Notes: a model not told the origin generated them from the sequence alone. A stretch of DNA of 64,000 bases from Melioribacteraceae bacterium (GCA_016342755.1 JAEINS010000010.1:1-64000), one strand, 5' to 3'. Shown: positions 22,655 through 32,692, counted from the first letter of the stretch. Made by a program: numbers and translations.

Positions 22655-25447
22655 ATGACAAAACCAGATCAGAAATATTCTAAAGATAAAATAATTGTTA
22701 AAGGTGCCAGAGAACACAATTTAAAAAATGTTGATCTTGAAATTCCAAGAAACAAATTAGTTGTTGTTACCGGTGTAAGCGGCAGCGGAAAATCGTCACT
22801 TGTATTCGATACGGTTTACGCCGAAGGACAAAGACGTTATGTTGAAAGTCTTTCATCATACGCCCGTCAGTTTTTAGAGAGAATCAATAAACCTGATGTT
22901 GATTTTATTTATGGAATCTCTCCTGCTGTAGCTATAGAACAGAAAAAAGGTGCGCGTAATCCAAGATCAACTGTAGGAACCAGTACAGAAATTTATGATT
23001 ACCTAAGATTGTTATTTGCACGTGTTGGAAAAACAATCTGTTTTGACTGTGGAAAAGTTGTTAAAAAAGACACTGTAAATTCTGTTATCAGCTGGCTGGA
23101 AGAACAGGAAGATGAAGAAAGATATTATTTAGGTTTTCCGATTCACGTACATAAAGACCGCAAAATAAAAGAAGAATTTGAACTTCTGATTAGAAAAGGG
23201 TTTTTCAGAATCTTCCATAAAAACAAAGTTATAAATCTTAACGAGATCGAAAAATTTCCGCGTACTAAAAAAGAAATCTATGTGGTTATTGACCGTGTTA
23301 AAATTAAAAAAGGAAAAATAAGAGAAACGCTCGCTGACTCTATTGAAACTACGTTTAAGGAAGGTGAAGGTAAATTATCAATAATACATGCCGATAATTT
23401 TAAGATCAGGCATTTTAACAGATTTTATGAATGCTGCGGTATTAGATATGAAGAACCTGAACCACGATTCTTTTCATTCAATAATCCTTTTGGAGCCTGC
23501 CCCGTTTGTCAGGGCTTCGGCAGAACAATGGGAATTGATTCTGAGTTAGTAATTCCAAATCCTCTGTTATCAGTTGTTGATGGAGCTATTGCCCCCTGGC
23601 GGAGCGTAAAATATAACAAATACCTGCATGATCTAATCCGTGCCGCAAAAACCGTAAAATTTCCAATTCACGTTCCTATTGCAGAATTAACCAGAGAACA
23701 GTATAATTTTCTTTGGAAAGGATTTGATGGCTTTATTGGTATTGATAACTTTTTTAGTAAACTTGAACAGAAAATTTATAAAATGCATATCCGTGTTTTC
23801 CTAAGCAGATATAGGGGTTACACAAAGTGTTCGGCATGTAAAGGAAGCAGACTTAGGCGCGAATCACTTCAGGTAATTGTTGATAATAAATCTATATCGG
23901 ATGTAGTTGAACTTTCAATCGAAAAATCGCTTGAGTTCTTTAATAAAATTGAACTATCCGATTATGAACTTGCTGTTGGAAAAGGAATATTAACAGAGAT
24001 TAGGAAACGATTAACATTTTTAAATGAAGTTGGACTTGGCTATCTGACTTTAAATAGATTAAGCAGTACGCTTTCGGGCGGAGAAACACAGAGGATTAAC
24101 CTGGCAACATCATTAGGATCAGCTTTAATAGGTACTTTATACGTTCTTGATGAACCTAGTATTGGTTTACATCCAAGAGATAATGAACGATTAATTAACA
24201 TTCTAAAATCTTTAAGAAATATTGGCAACACTGTTCTTGTTGTTGAGCACGATTCTGAAATGATGAAAGCGGCCGATCTTATTGTTGATATGGGTCCCAA
24301 AGCCGGATTAAACGGCGGAGAAATTATTGCTGTTGATGAATATGAAAAATTATTAAAAAATGATAAATCGTTAACCGGACTTTATCTGTCAGGTAAAAAA
24401 TATATTCCGGTTCCAGCTAATAGAAAGGTTGGCGAAACAAATTCTATAATAATCCGCGGTGCCATAGAAAACAACCTTAAAAATCTTACCGTTGAGTTTC
24501 CTCTTAATAAATTCGTAGCTATAACCGGTGTTAGCGGCTCGGGTAAAAGTACACTTATTCATGATGTGTTATACGGCGGCATTGCAAAAATGAAGGGAAT
24601 GAATCCGCCTAAGATTGGCAGACACGAATTAATTGAAGGTACAAAGTACATTGATGAAATAGAAATTGTTGATCAATCGCCGATTGGTAAATCGCCGCGT
24701 TCGAATCCAATTAGCTATGTAAAAGGTTTTGAAAAAATAAGAGAGTTATTTGCCGCGATTCCTCAGGCAAAAACAAGAGGATATAAACCGGGTTACTTTT
24801 CTTTTAATGTTCCGGGCGGAAGATGCGAAACATGTTCCGGCGAAGGTTATGTTAAAATTGAAATGCAATTTCTTGCCGATCTATATTTAGAATGCGAAGA
24901 TTGCAAAGGCTCCAGATATAAAAAAGAAGTAAGAGATATTACTTTTCGCGGAAAAAACATTGTTGATATTTTGAATATGACAGTTGATGAAGCCTTAGAG
25001 TTTTTCTACGGTGAAGATAAAATATCGAAGTTTCTAAAAGTGCTTACTGATGTTGGTTTGGGATATATACATCTGGGACAGCCTTCTAATACTTTGTCTG
25101 GCGGCGAAGCCCAAAGAATAAAACTAGCCCAGCATTTATTAGTTCAAAAGAAAAACAGACATACGTTATTTATATTTGATGAACCAACCACCGGACTTCA
25201 TTTTGATGATATAAATACACTTCTAAACTGTTTTAACATGCTAATACAAAATAAAAACTCTGTTGTTATAATTGAACACAACCTTGATGTAATTAAATGT
25301 GCCGATTATATAATTGATTTGGGACCGGAAGCCGGTGACAAAGGAGGAGAAGTTATTGCCTCTGGTACTCCGGAAGAAATAATGAAAATTGAAAAATCTC
25401 ACACGGGAAGATTTTTAAAAGATGTGCTAAATACAACATATAATTAA
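22655..25447 (+). CDS. uvrA: Excinuclease ABC subunit A
   Basis: A 930-residue UvrA of normal length. Two ABC ATPase modules are visible: the first Walker A is GVSGSGKSSL with its signature LSGGETQRINLA, the second GVSGSGKSTL with LSGGEAQRIKLAQ. The UvrB-binding and insertion domains lie in the first half, and CxxC zinc pairs occur in CPVCQGFG, CSACKGSR, CETCSGEG and CEDCKGSR. UvrA2 finds bulky DNA damage and loads UvrB in nucleotide excision repair. It is 85 bases after motB and probably transcribed separately. ATG at 22655 leads into the usual KIIVKGAREHNLKN start. Confidence 0.97.
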   Translation: MTKPDQKYSKDKIIVKGAREHNLKNVDLEIPRNKLVVVTGVSGSGKSSLVFDTVYAEGQRRYVESLSSYARQFLERINKPDVDFIYGISPAVAIEQKKGARNPRSTVGTSTEIYDYLRLLFARVGKTICFDCGKVVKKDTVNSVISWLEEQEDEERYYLGFPIHVHKDRKIKEEFELLIRKGFFRIFHKNKVINLNEIEKFPRTKKEIYVVIDRVKIKKGKIRETLADSIETTFKEGEGKLSIIHADNFKIRHFNRFYECCGIRYEEPEPRFFSFNNPFGACPVCQGFGRTMGIDSELVIPNPLLSVVDGAIAPWRSVKYNKYLHDLIRAAKTVKFPIHVPIAELTREQYNFLWKGFDGFIGIDNFFSKLEQKIYKMHIRVFLSRYRGYTKCSACKGSRLRRESLQVIVDNKSISDVVELSIEKSLEFFNKIELSDYELAVGKGILTEIRKRLTFLNEVGLGYLTLNRLSSTLSGGETQRINLATSLGSALIGTLYVLDEPSIGLHPRDNERLINILKSLRNIGNTVLVVEHDSEMMKAADLIVDMGPKAGLNGGEIIAVDEYEKLLKNDKSLTGLYLSGKKYIPVPANRKVGETNSIIIRGAIENNLKNLTVEFPLNKFVAITGVSGSGKSTLIHDVLYGGIAKMKGMNPPKIGRHELIEGTKYIDEIEIVDQSPIGKSPRSNPISYVKGFEKIRELFAAIPQAKTRGYKPGYFSFNVPGGRCETCSGEGYVKIEMQFLADLYLECEDCKGSRYKKEVRDITFRGKNIVDILNMTVDEALEFFYGEDKISKFLKVLTDVGLGYIHLGQPSNTLSGGEAQRIKLAQHLLVQKKNRHTLFIFDEPTTGLHFDDINTLLNCFNMLIQNKNSVVIIEHNLDVIKCADYIIDLGPEAGDKGGEVIASGTPEEIMKIEKSHTGRFLKDVLNTTYN

Positions 25448-25498
25448 AACTTATGGATTATATCCCGATAGTATACTATAAATAAAATTTGACAGGTT

Positions 25499-26845
25499 AT
25501 GATTAGAAATCAACATATACTTATTGCAGATGACGATGAAACCTTGTGTTATCTTCTTAAAGAAGAATTACTTAATGAAGGTTTTTTAGTTGATATAGTT
25601 TACGATGGAAATGCAGCCATCGAGAAAATTAAAAAAAACAATTACGATGTTATGCTACTTGATCTTGAAATGAAAGATACAAAAGGTGAAGATGTTTTAA
25701 AGTTTGTTAAAGAAGAATTCGAATCGTTGGTTGTTGTAGTGCTTACTGCCAAAATAGAAATGCGTACTGCTATAAACTGTATTAAACTTGGTGCATACGA
25801 TTTTATAACAAAACCTTATGAATTTGACGAGCTGTTATTAATTATTGATAGAGCGTTAGAACATAAAAGTCTGGTTATAGAAAATAAATTACTGAACGAA
25901 AAAGTTCATAATAGCGGTATCAATAAAATTATTGGAGAGAGTGACGAAATAAAAAGGATACTCACTCTCGCAGAAAAAGCCGCTTCATCTGGTTCAAATA
26001 TTTTGTTGGAAAGTGAAACCGGAACCGGAAAGGAATTGTTTGCTGAATTTATTCACGCTAATTCTGAAAGAAACGACAAACCTTTTGTTGCCATAAATTG
26101 TGCTTCGCTGCCGGATCAATTAATTGAAAGTGAATTGTTTGGTTATGAAAAAGGCGCATTCACAGATGCAAAAGCTGCTAAGCAGGGTTTAGTTGAGCTT
26201 GCTGACGGCGGCACTCTTTTTCTGGACGAAATTGGAGAGATGAGTTTGGCATTGCAGCCAAAGCTTTTAAGGTTTCTTGAAAACGGCGAATATAGAAGAG
26301 TTGGCGCTGTAAATACCAGAAAATCAAATGTTAGAGTGATTGGTGCTACAAATAAAAATTTGATGGAAGAATCTGAAAAGAAAAACTTTAGGCGCGACTT
26401 ATTGTTTAGGCTAAATGTTATAACACTTTCAATAACACCATTAAATAAACGCGGCCAAGATGTTATTCTGTTAGCTGAATATTTTTTAGAAAAGAAATCG
26501 CCGCACCGGAACAAAAAAACTTTATCTAAAAATGCTGAAGTTGCATTGTTAAATTATAGTTTTCCCGGTAACGTTCGCGAACTGGAACATATAATTGAGC
26601 GGTCAATAATATTTTCCGACGGGAATGAAATTTCTGTTAATGATTTAAACCTGCCTTTAAATTCAATTTCAGAACAAGAGGCCGAAATTTTAGAAACTGA
26701 AATAATGCCGTTAGAAGATATTGAGAGAATTCATATTATGAAAACTCTTAATCATTTAGATTGGAACAGAGAAAACACCGCACGCGCCTTAGGCATTAGT
26801 CAGAAAACACTTTACTCCAAAATTAAAAAGTATAACCTAAAGTAA
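25499..26845 (+). CDS. NtrC-family sigma54-dependent response regulator
   Basis: A 448-residue activator. Residues 1-120 are the receiver (acidic DDDE pocket, phosphoacceptor in MLLDLEMKD, Lys in TKPYEF). Residues about 138-365 are the AAA+ sigma54-interaction domain with Walker A ESETGTGKE, the L1 loop GAFTDA (219-224) and GGTLFLDEIGEM (Walker B). A Fis-type helix-turn-helix ends the protein (NTARALGISQKTLYSKIKK). The usual GAFTGA motif has Asp in place of the second Gly; this variant occurs in other family members. One base separates it from the downstream hybrid kinase. A sigma54 promoter match lies before the pilin gene at 42416-42430, making that a candidate target, which is inference. 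Confidence 0.92.
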   Translation: MIRNQHILIADDDETLCYLLKEELLNEGFLVDIVYDGNAAIEKIKKNNYDVMLLDLEMKDTKGEDVLKFVKEEFESLVVVVLTAKIEMRTAINCIKLGAYDFITKPYEFDELLLIIDRALEHKSLVIENKLLNEKVHNSGINKIIGESDEIKRILTLAEKAASSGSNILLESETGTGKELFAEFIHANSERNDKPFVAINCASLPDQLIESELFGYEKGAFTDAKAAKQGLVELADGGTLFLDEIGEMSLALQPKLLRFLENGEYRRVGAVNTRKSNVRVIGATNKNLMEESEKKNFRRDLLFRLNVITLSITPLNKRGQDVILLAEYFLEKKSPHRNKKTLSKNAEVALLNYSFPGNVRELEHIIERSIIFSDGNEISVNDLNLPLNSISEQEAEILETEIMPLEDIERIHIMKTLNHLDWNRENTARALGISQKTLYSKIKKYNLK

Positions 26846-26846
26846 T

Positions 26847-27920
26847 ATGGATAAAAAGGAAGTTCGACAAGTTGCCCACGATTTCAATAATATTTTAACT
26901 ACTATTAAAAATAGTATTGATCTGCTTAAACAAAAACTTGCTGATAACCCGGATACGCTTTATCTATTGGATAATATTAACTATAGTACAAACCGGGCAA
27001 CTGATCTTATTGACAGCCTGCTTAATAAAGATTCAACTGAAAAAAAGAGAAAGATTTCTTTAGTCTATTTAATAAATGAACTTGTTAATGGACTTGAGCA
27101 TACTTTTCCTTCTTCAATTTCAATTTCAAAAAAAGTAGAAGAACATCTAAATAAAGTTTGGTGTGTTCCAAATGATATTTATAGAGTAATACTTAATCTA
27201 AGTGTTAATGCAAAAGAAGCCTTATTAAATAGTGGTCAAATAGCTATTGAATGTAAAAACCTTGATATAACTGATGATATTGCTGACAAATATTTTCCGT
27301 TAACAAACGGAAGTTATATTGAAATTTCTGTGAGTGATACCGGAGGCGGAATCCCGGAAGAACATCTAAAAAAAATATTTAATGATGGCTTCTCTACCAA
27401 GGATAAAAAAATTGATTCAGGCATAGGTTTAAATATTGTAAAAAATATTATTGATGATCATAATGGAATTATTATTGTAAAAAGTAAAATTGGTGAAGGA
27501 ACTGAATTTAAAATTGTATTACCAGCAGCTAAAAAAACGAGCAGAGTTAATGATCCTAATAAACCGGGAACAATTTTAATTGGTGAGGATGAAGAACCGC
27601 TTCGTGATGTTATGATTGATTTATTTGAATCTTACAATTATAAAGTTATTGGTGCCAGCAACGGAATTGAAGTTCTCGAGATTTTAAAAAACACTGAGAA
27701 TGTTGATCTATTAGTAATTGATAGAAAGATGCCTAAAATGGACGGTATAACCTGCATCAAAAATATCCGTGAATTTGATACAAACATACCAATTGTACTT
27801 GCCTCGGGCTCACCGACATCAAAAGACAGATTTAATATTAACGAGTTATATATAGATAAGATATTAAACAAGCCTTACGACTTTGATGAACTTTTAGAAT
27901 TGGTTAACGATCTTATATAA
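26847..27920 (+). CDS. Soluble hybrid histidine kinase with C-terminal receiver
   Basis: A 357-residue protein. It starts almost at the phosphoacceptor: His11 in QVAHDFNNILTTIKNS, with no sensor domain or membrane segment. The ATPase domain (about 110-235) has the N box (LNLSVNAKEAL), DTGGGIP and GIGLNIVKNII. A receiver follows at about 250-357, with the phosphoacceptor Asp in VIDRKMPKMDG. It is probably cognate to the NtrC-type regulator one base upstream. Without an input domain it may respond through a partner protein or work as a phosphate sink or relay. It converges on the barrel gene downstream. Confidence 0.9.
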   Translation: MDKKEVRQVAHDFNNILTTIKNSIDLLKQKLADNPDTLYLLDNINYSTNRATDLIDSLLNKDSTEKKRKISLVYLINELVNGLEHTFPSSISISKKVEEHLNKVWCVPNDIYRVILNLSVNAKEALLNSGQIAIECKNLDITDDIADKYFPLTNGSYIEISVSDTGGGIPEEHLKKIFNDGFSTKDKKIDSGIGLNIVKNIIDDHNGIIIVKSKIGEGTEFKIVLPAAKKTSRVNDPNKPGTILIGEDEEPLRDVMIDLFESYNYKVIGASNGIEVLEILKNTENVDLLVIDRKMPKMDGITCIKNIREFDTNIPIVLASGSPTSKDRFNINELYIDKILNKPYDFDELLELVNDLI

Positions 27921-27956
27921 CTCTCTGAAAACACCGGAATGTTTCCAGAGTATAAA
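27921..27956. terminator. Probable bidirectional terminator between convergent genes
   Basis: CTCTG (27923-27927) through AAAACA pairs imperfectly with TGTTT and CAGAG (27946-27950), followed by AT-rich sequence on both sides. It lies three bases after the hybrid kinase stop and 15 before the stop of the facing gene. Confidence 0.5.
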
Positions 27957-27964
27957 TTCTTATA

Positions 27965-28522
27965 TTAAAATCCCACTCCAAATGTTAAACCGTAAACAGC
28001 ATAACCATGTCCGTCAATAAGATCATAATTAAAAGTCGGAGTTATTGAAAAGTATCCGACATGAAAATCGTATCCGCCGCCAATTCTTAAAACATGATGT
28101 GATACCCATTCGGTTTTTACATCTTCTTCGTTGGCTGAAGATTTTTTTGCCAGAGAATTATGTCCGTCAATATAAGCATCATCAGAATGAACTTCATGCT
28201 CAGCCACGGCAATTCCGTTTCCAATTACAAGTTTAAAGGATGGTGTTGCGTGATAAAATATACCGCCCATTGCAAGATATTCTTTGTGATCAGCAAAAAC
28301 TAAATCACCAATAATTCCTACGCCTAATTTATGTTGTGCAAAGGGAAGAAAATATTCATAATCAACTCCCAAGCTAAAATCAGAAAGCTCAGCATCAATA
28401 TTATTAGTAACTCCGGCAAATACTCCCAAATGATGCTGATGACCGCCACCGCCTGCTAATATTGAACCTGACAAAGAGACAACAATAAACAATATGATTA
28501 AAACAGTCGATTTCATTTTCAT
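27965..28522 (-). CDS. His-rich outer-membrane beta-barrel protein
   Basis: About 185 residues. A signal peptide (MKMKSTVLIILFIVVSLSGSILA) leads to GGGGHQHHLG and alternating amphipathic strands ending in a Phe-terminated strand (YGLTFGVGF), typical of an outer-membrane barrel. Histidines cluster at the mature N-terminus and in an external-looking loop (EHEVHSDDAYIDGH). The design matches the protein at 5920-6450. I start it at ATG 28520-28522, six bases after GGAG; a TTG four codons upstream is less likely. Metal uptake or binding is a reasonable guess. It lies between the two signalling clusters without evident linkage. Confidence 0.65.
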   Translation of the reverse strand: MKMKSTVLIILFIVVSLSGSILAGGGGHQHHLGVFAGVTNNIDAELSDFSLGVDYEYFLPFAQHKLGVGIIGDLVFADHKEYLAMGGIFYHATPSFKLVIGNGIAVAEHEVHSDDAYIDGHNSLAKKSSANEEDVKTEWVSHHVLRIGGGYDFHVGYFSITPTFNYDLIDGHGYAVYGLTFGVGF

Positions 28523-28577
28523 CCTAAACTCCAATTAATATTTATTTACTCTTAGAAAATGACCGGCAAATAAAGTA

Positions 28578-29246
28578 CTATTTTTCTTCGCTATCCAAAT
28601 CAATCATTTTCATATCATTTACATAATCGGTAAGAGTTGGTTTTTTTATAGAGCTCAGTTTGTCTAAAACTGAAATAATTTCTTTGTTCGCGCCTTCGAT
28701 AAATCCAATGCGTTTAGCAATTCCTTCTTTAGAGACTTCTTCTTTTCCTAGCTCTCTTTTTATAGCTGTTGTACAGAGGTTTATAAGGGTTAACGGCTGC
28801 TTTATCTCATGATTAGCTGTTACAATAGTTGCGGCATATGTTTTTGCGGCTTCCAGATCAATTAACATTTTATTTGTTTCGCTAAATCTTAATGCCGAAT
28901 TTATTCTAGCGAGTAATTCAATTTTGTTAAACGGCTTTTTAATATAATCGTAAGCTCCGGCTTGCAGACCCTCTTTTATATCTTCTGCATCGGTTAAAGC
29001 AGTAACTAAAATAATTGGGATTAATTTTGTATCCTCACCTTCAACCAAAACTTTACAAACATCAAAGCCTGACATTCCAGGCATCATAACATCTAATAAA
29101 ATTAGATCCGGCTGATTGTTTTTTGCTTTCTCTATTGCTGTTGGTCCTTCATAAGCAGTAATAACTTCGAAACCAAAGTTCTCCAATCTATCTTGCAAAA
29201 TAAACACATTGTCAGGCTGGTCATCAACAACTAATATTTTTTTCAT
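28578..29246 (-). CDS. Receiver fused to a histidine-kinase dimerisation helix, no ATPase domain
   Basis: A 222-residue protein. Residues 1-120 are a complete receiver (VVDDQPDN, phosphoacceptor in LILLDVMMPGMSG, Lys in KKPFNK). Residues about 135-200 resemble a kinase dimerisation/phosphotransfer hairpin with an H-box: His146 in TANHEIKQPLTLI. The gene stops at 222 residues, and no ATP-binding domain follows. It could accept phosphate from the large hybrid kinase and pass it on, or bind a kinase as a heterodimer. Its ATG overlaps the stop of the upstream hybrid kinase (ATGA), so the two are translationally coupled. It is the last gene of the pilus cluster. Confidence 0.85.
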   Translation of the reverse strand: MKKILVVDDQPDNVFILQDRLENFGFEVITAYEGPTAIEKAKNNQPDLILLDVMMPGMSGFDVCKVLVEGEDTKLIPIILVTALTDAEDIKEGLQAGAYDYIKKPFNKIELLARINSALRFSETNKMLIDLEAAKTYAATIVTANHEIKQPLTLINLCTTAIKRELGKEEVSKEGIAKRIGFIEGANKEIISVLDKLSSIKKPTLTDYVNDMKMIDLDSEEK

Positions 29247-32200
29247 AATTTATCCAAAGTTTCTGAGACTGTATTTATTAAAATACCTGAATTTAATGGT
29301 TTCGTAACAATTCCATTAAATCCATTTTTATTTATAATTTCTTTATTCTCAAGCATTGCGTGTGCTGTTAGTGCTATAACTGATAACTCTTTAAATTTAG
29401 GTAAAAGTCTAATACGCTTAATTGTTTCAAACCCGTCCATCACCGGCATCATTATATCTAATAAAATTAAATCAGGTGTGTAGTGTGTTAACTGATTCAA
29501 ACACTCCAACCCGTTATTAGCAAACTTTGTTGTATATCCTTCACCTTTTATTATTTCGCCAACAGTAAAAAGCGTATCCTCATCGTCATCAACAATCATA
29601 ATTTTATAATCTTTTTTAGACTTAACACTTACACTTTGTTCAACTATAGGCTCTTCGTTAAATAAATTCGCCTTTATTTCCTGATTGTAATCTAACTTTA
29701 ATCTGTTTTTTATAACTCTTAAAATATCATGCGAAACCCAGTTAGAGCCTGCTACAATCGAACTAATAGCAGCTTCTATGTTTTTTATCTGATCATCACT
29801 TTCAATATTGGTGTTAACTATTATAGGAATATTTTTTGTCTCCGCAATATTTTTAATATTGTGCAAACCTGCAACAGCCTCCTTTTCTCCCAAAACAAGA
29901 TCACTTAAAATTAAATCGGGCTTAATAGACTTAACTAAATCCAGATCAACCTCATCATAAACATTAAGTGTAATTGAATTATCGTGAAGTAAAATATCTT
30001 CGCGTAATGTTTGAATTTCTTTTGTGTACCTTGAGAACAAAAGTACCGAGGTTATTTTTTTTCCTAAAAATCTTTCAGCTTTATTTTTATTGAACAAGAA
30101 TTCTTCTTTGGCAAAAAGATTCTTCGAATAGTCAAATATATCTAATGCATATGATGCCCGGGTTCCTAAATACGTATATATAATTACCGAATTGTTATAT
30201 TTTTTATCGTTTCTCAAATTCAGTCCAAACTTCATGGAAGAAACAAAATCCTCCGCTAAATCAATTATAACAACACTATATTCATCAAGGTTGTAAGAAA
30301 CACCGCTAACATTGCCTGAACTCATATTGTTAATTTCATATTTAGGCAGATATTCCTGAATCATGGAACCAAGTTCAGTATTATTATAAACCAATATTAA
30401 ATTACTTTTATAACTTCTCTTTAATCCGTGCATGGTGCTTTTTTTCTTTTCAATAATCGCGTTAGTAAAAGTGCAATAAAAAGTTGTGCCCTGTTTGTTG
30501 CTTTCAAACGAAATCGATCCATTTAGCAGATCGCAATATTTACGGCATATAGCTAATCCTAATCCGGCTCCCCCATATTTTTTTGCGTTGCCGGCATCAG
30601 CCTGTTCAAACTCTTCAAAAATATTTTCGTTAAACTCTTCCGGAACACCTATACCGGAATCCTCCACTTTTATTATCAAATCGTTTTTAACACTATCAAC
30701 ATTAAGTTTAACAAACCCTTCTGATGTAAATTTAATAGCGTTGCTTAATAAATTGATCGCGATCTGTTCAAGTTTTTCCTGGTCAGATTCAACTATAAAT
30801 TCATAATTTTCAAATCCGCTGATCTCAAAAGACAATTTTTTTTGATCGGCAAGAGGTTTTATAACATTCTCTACATCAACAATTAAAGCCGCTAAATTAA
30901 ATTTCTGAATATTTAAAACTGATTTTTCAGATTCCAGTTTTGAGAACTCTAATATATTATTGATCAGTGATAGAAGGCGTTTCCCGTTTCTAAGTACTAT
31001 AGCAAGTTTCTCTTTAACATTTTCCTTAATATCAGTTTCTTTAAGTGATAATTCAGTTAAACCCAGAATTGAGTTCAATGGTGTTTTTAATTCATGAGAC
31101 ATGTTGGCAAGAAACTGAGATTTAGCTTTTGTAAGATCAACCGCTTTGTTTTTTTCTTTATCTAGTTCATCAGCTTTTATTGTTAATTCATTACTGAGAG
31201 TTTTTAATTTTTCATTTTGATTTTGATAATTATCATTCAGCTCCTGCAATTCATGAACAAGATTTTCTAACTGTCCAAAGGCACTTGCGTTCGTTAGCCC
31301 GATTGCTAACTGCTCTCTAATACTTAATAAATATTCTTTAGTTTCTGCCGGAATATTTTTTTCGGAAAGAAGTTCAATTATAGCGACTGTTTTTTTATTG
31401 TAAATAATTGGAACTAGCAATACACTTTTAATACTTATGTTTAACAGACCCATTTTCATTACCGGAAAATTATCGGTGAATTGTTTTTCAAACAACTTCT
31501 TTTTAACTATAAGCTGATTTAATATTTCTTTGCTGTGATTACCCGCATGAGTTTCAGATTCAATTCCAAACGTAGCTAAAGTTTTTAGTCTTGTATCTTC
31601 AACCAAATATAGAACGCCAAACGATGAGTTTGTTGAGTTTATAATTTTTTCTAAACTAGTTTCGCTAACTTTTTTTAGCCCGGGATTCTGATTTATTAAT
31701 GATATAAAGGATGAATACTCATGCTCCCTGATTTCTCTTTTTTCTAATTCATCCAGCATATCGTTATAAATCGCACCCAGTTTTCCTAATTCGGTTGTTG
31801 AAACAATTGGAACCCGGTGTTTTAAATCGCCTTTACTTGTCTCCTCAACGCCTTCTATAAGTACTCTAATTTGTTCACGCAGCTTAGAAGTAAATAACAA
31901 TACCAGAATAAGGGAAAGTGAAATTCCGGCAAATGTAAATGTGATTACAAAACCAAACATCCTGTTGCTAAAATCTTTTAGTGTTGCGGATTTATTAAAA
32001 ACAACAAATTGAATGTCGTCTCTAATTATTGATAAAGATGATGTAGGAATTAAAGATGCCATTAAATCTTCATTTTGCAGCGCAATACTTTCTATTGCTC
32101 CCTTAAAATTCTGATTTAACCTGGCATGAACGCTCTGTAATTTCCCAAGATGAATTGCGTTAGCATTATTATGTGATTGTGCTATTACGTCATTATTACG

Positions 32201-32692
32201 CAAAACTATAACTTCGGCGTTAATTTTTTCTGAAATCCTATTCAGGTATTCTTCATTTATTACACTTCCATAATACACCGACTGATTATCTGAAAGTATT
32301 TTGTATTGTATTAAATATGACGGGTTTTTATCAATAAACGATTTAATAGTTTTGTCAATTGGGTTTACATTCTGTTGTAAATCCGCCGGTTCTTTAACAA
32401 CCTTTATTATCTTTGTCTTTTCAACAATAAAAATGAAATCGGGAGGGATGCTGTTTATTTCTGATAAGGAATGGAGTGTATTTGTAAAAAGGACTTTGTC
32501 TATTTCATAATCATTTTCAAATAATCTGCTGTGAAATGAAAAGACAAAATCCTTTTTTGAGTTTTGAAGATTAGTAACCTGCTGACTTTTTAATATTTCA
32601 ATAGTAAACGAATAATAAATTATGCCGGATGAGACCGACATTAAAACTACAACAAAAAATATTATTGATAAAAGTCTGGCATTAATCTTCAT
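29243..32692 (-). CDS. Membrane hybrid histidine kinase with GAF and multiple receiver-like domains
   Basis: An 1149-residue kinase. Two membrane helices (about 7-29 and 246-270) enclose a 215-residue periplasmic sensor; a HAMP-like linker, a GAF domain (about 345-475) and a coiled segment follow. The kinase core has His533 in ANMSHELKTPLNSIL, and the ATPase motifs QIAINLLSNAIKFT, DSGIGVP and GAGLGLAICRKY. Two degenerate receiver-like domains (about 770-1000) precede a complete receiver (1030-1149; Asp1079 in LLDIMMPVMDG). It overlaps the preceding receiver gene by 11 bases and the following gene by 4, so it belongs to the pilus operon. The sensed signal is unknown. Confidence 0.92.
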   Translation of the reverse strand: MKINARLLSIIFFVVVLMSVSSGIIYYSFTIEILKSQQVTNLQNSKKDFVFSFHSRLFENDYEIDKVLFTNTLHSLSEINSIPPDFIFIVEKTKIIKVVKEPADLQQNVNPIDKTIKSFIDKNPSYLIQYKILSDNQSVYYGSVINEEYLNRISEKINAEVIVLRNNDVIAQSHNNANAIHLGKLQSVHARLNQNFKGAIESIALQNEDLMASLIPTSSLSIIRDDIQFVVFNKSATLKDFSNRMFGFVITFTFAGISLSLILVLLFTSKLREQIRVLIEGVEETSKGDLKHRVPIVSTTELGKLGAIYNDMLDELEKREIREHEYSSFISLINQNPGLKKVSETSLEKIINSTNSSFGVLYLVEDTRLKTLATFGIESETHAGNHSKEILNQLIVKKKLFEKQFTDNFPVMKMGLLNISIKSVLLVPIIYNKKTVAIIELLSEKNIPAETKEYLLSIREQLAIGLTNASAFGQLENLVHELQELNDNYQNQNEKLKTLSNELTIKADELDKEKNKAVDLTKAKSQFLANMSHELKTPLNSILGLTELSLKETDIKENVKEKLAIVLRNGKRLLSLINNILEFSKLESEKSVLNIQKFNLAALIVDVENVIKPLADQKKLSFEISGFENYEFIVESDQEKLEQIAINLLSNAIKFTSEGFVKLNVDSVKNDLIIKVEDSGIGVPEEFNENIFEEFEQADAGNAKKYGGAGLGLAICRKYCDLLNGSISFESNKQGTTFYCTFTNAIIEKKKSTMHGLKRSYKSNLILVYNNTELGSMIQEYLPKYEINNMSSGNVSGVSYNLDEYSVVIIDLAEDFVSSMKFGLNLRNDKKYNNSVIIYTYLGTRASYALDIFDYSKNLFAKEEFLFNKNKAERFLGKKITSVLLFSRYTKEIQTLREDILLHDNSITLNVYDEVDLDLVKSIKPDLILSDLVLGEKEAVAGLHNIKNIAETKNIPIIVNTNIESDDQIKNIEAAISSIVAGSNWVSHDILRVIKNRLKLDYNQEIKANLFNEEPIVEQSVSVKSKKDYKIMIVDDDEDTLFTVGEIIKGEGYTTKFANNGLECLNQLTHYTPDLILLDIMMPVMDGFETIKRIRLLPKFKELSVIALTAHAMLENKEIINKNGFNGIVTKPLNSGILINTVSETLDKL

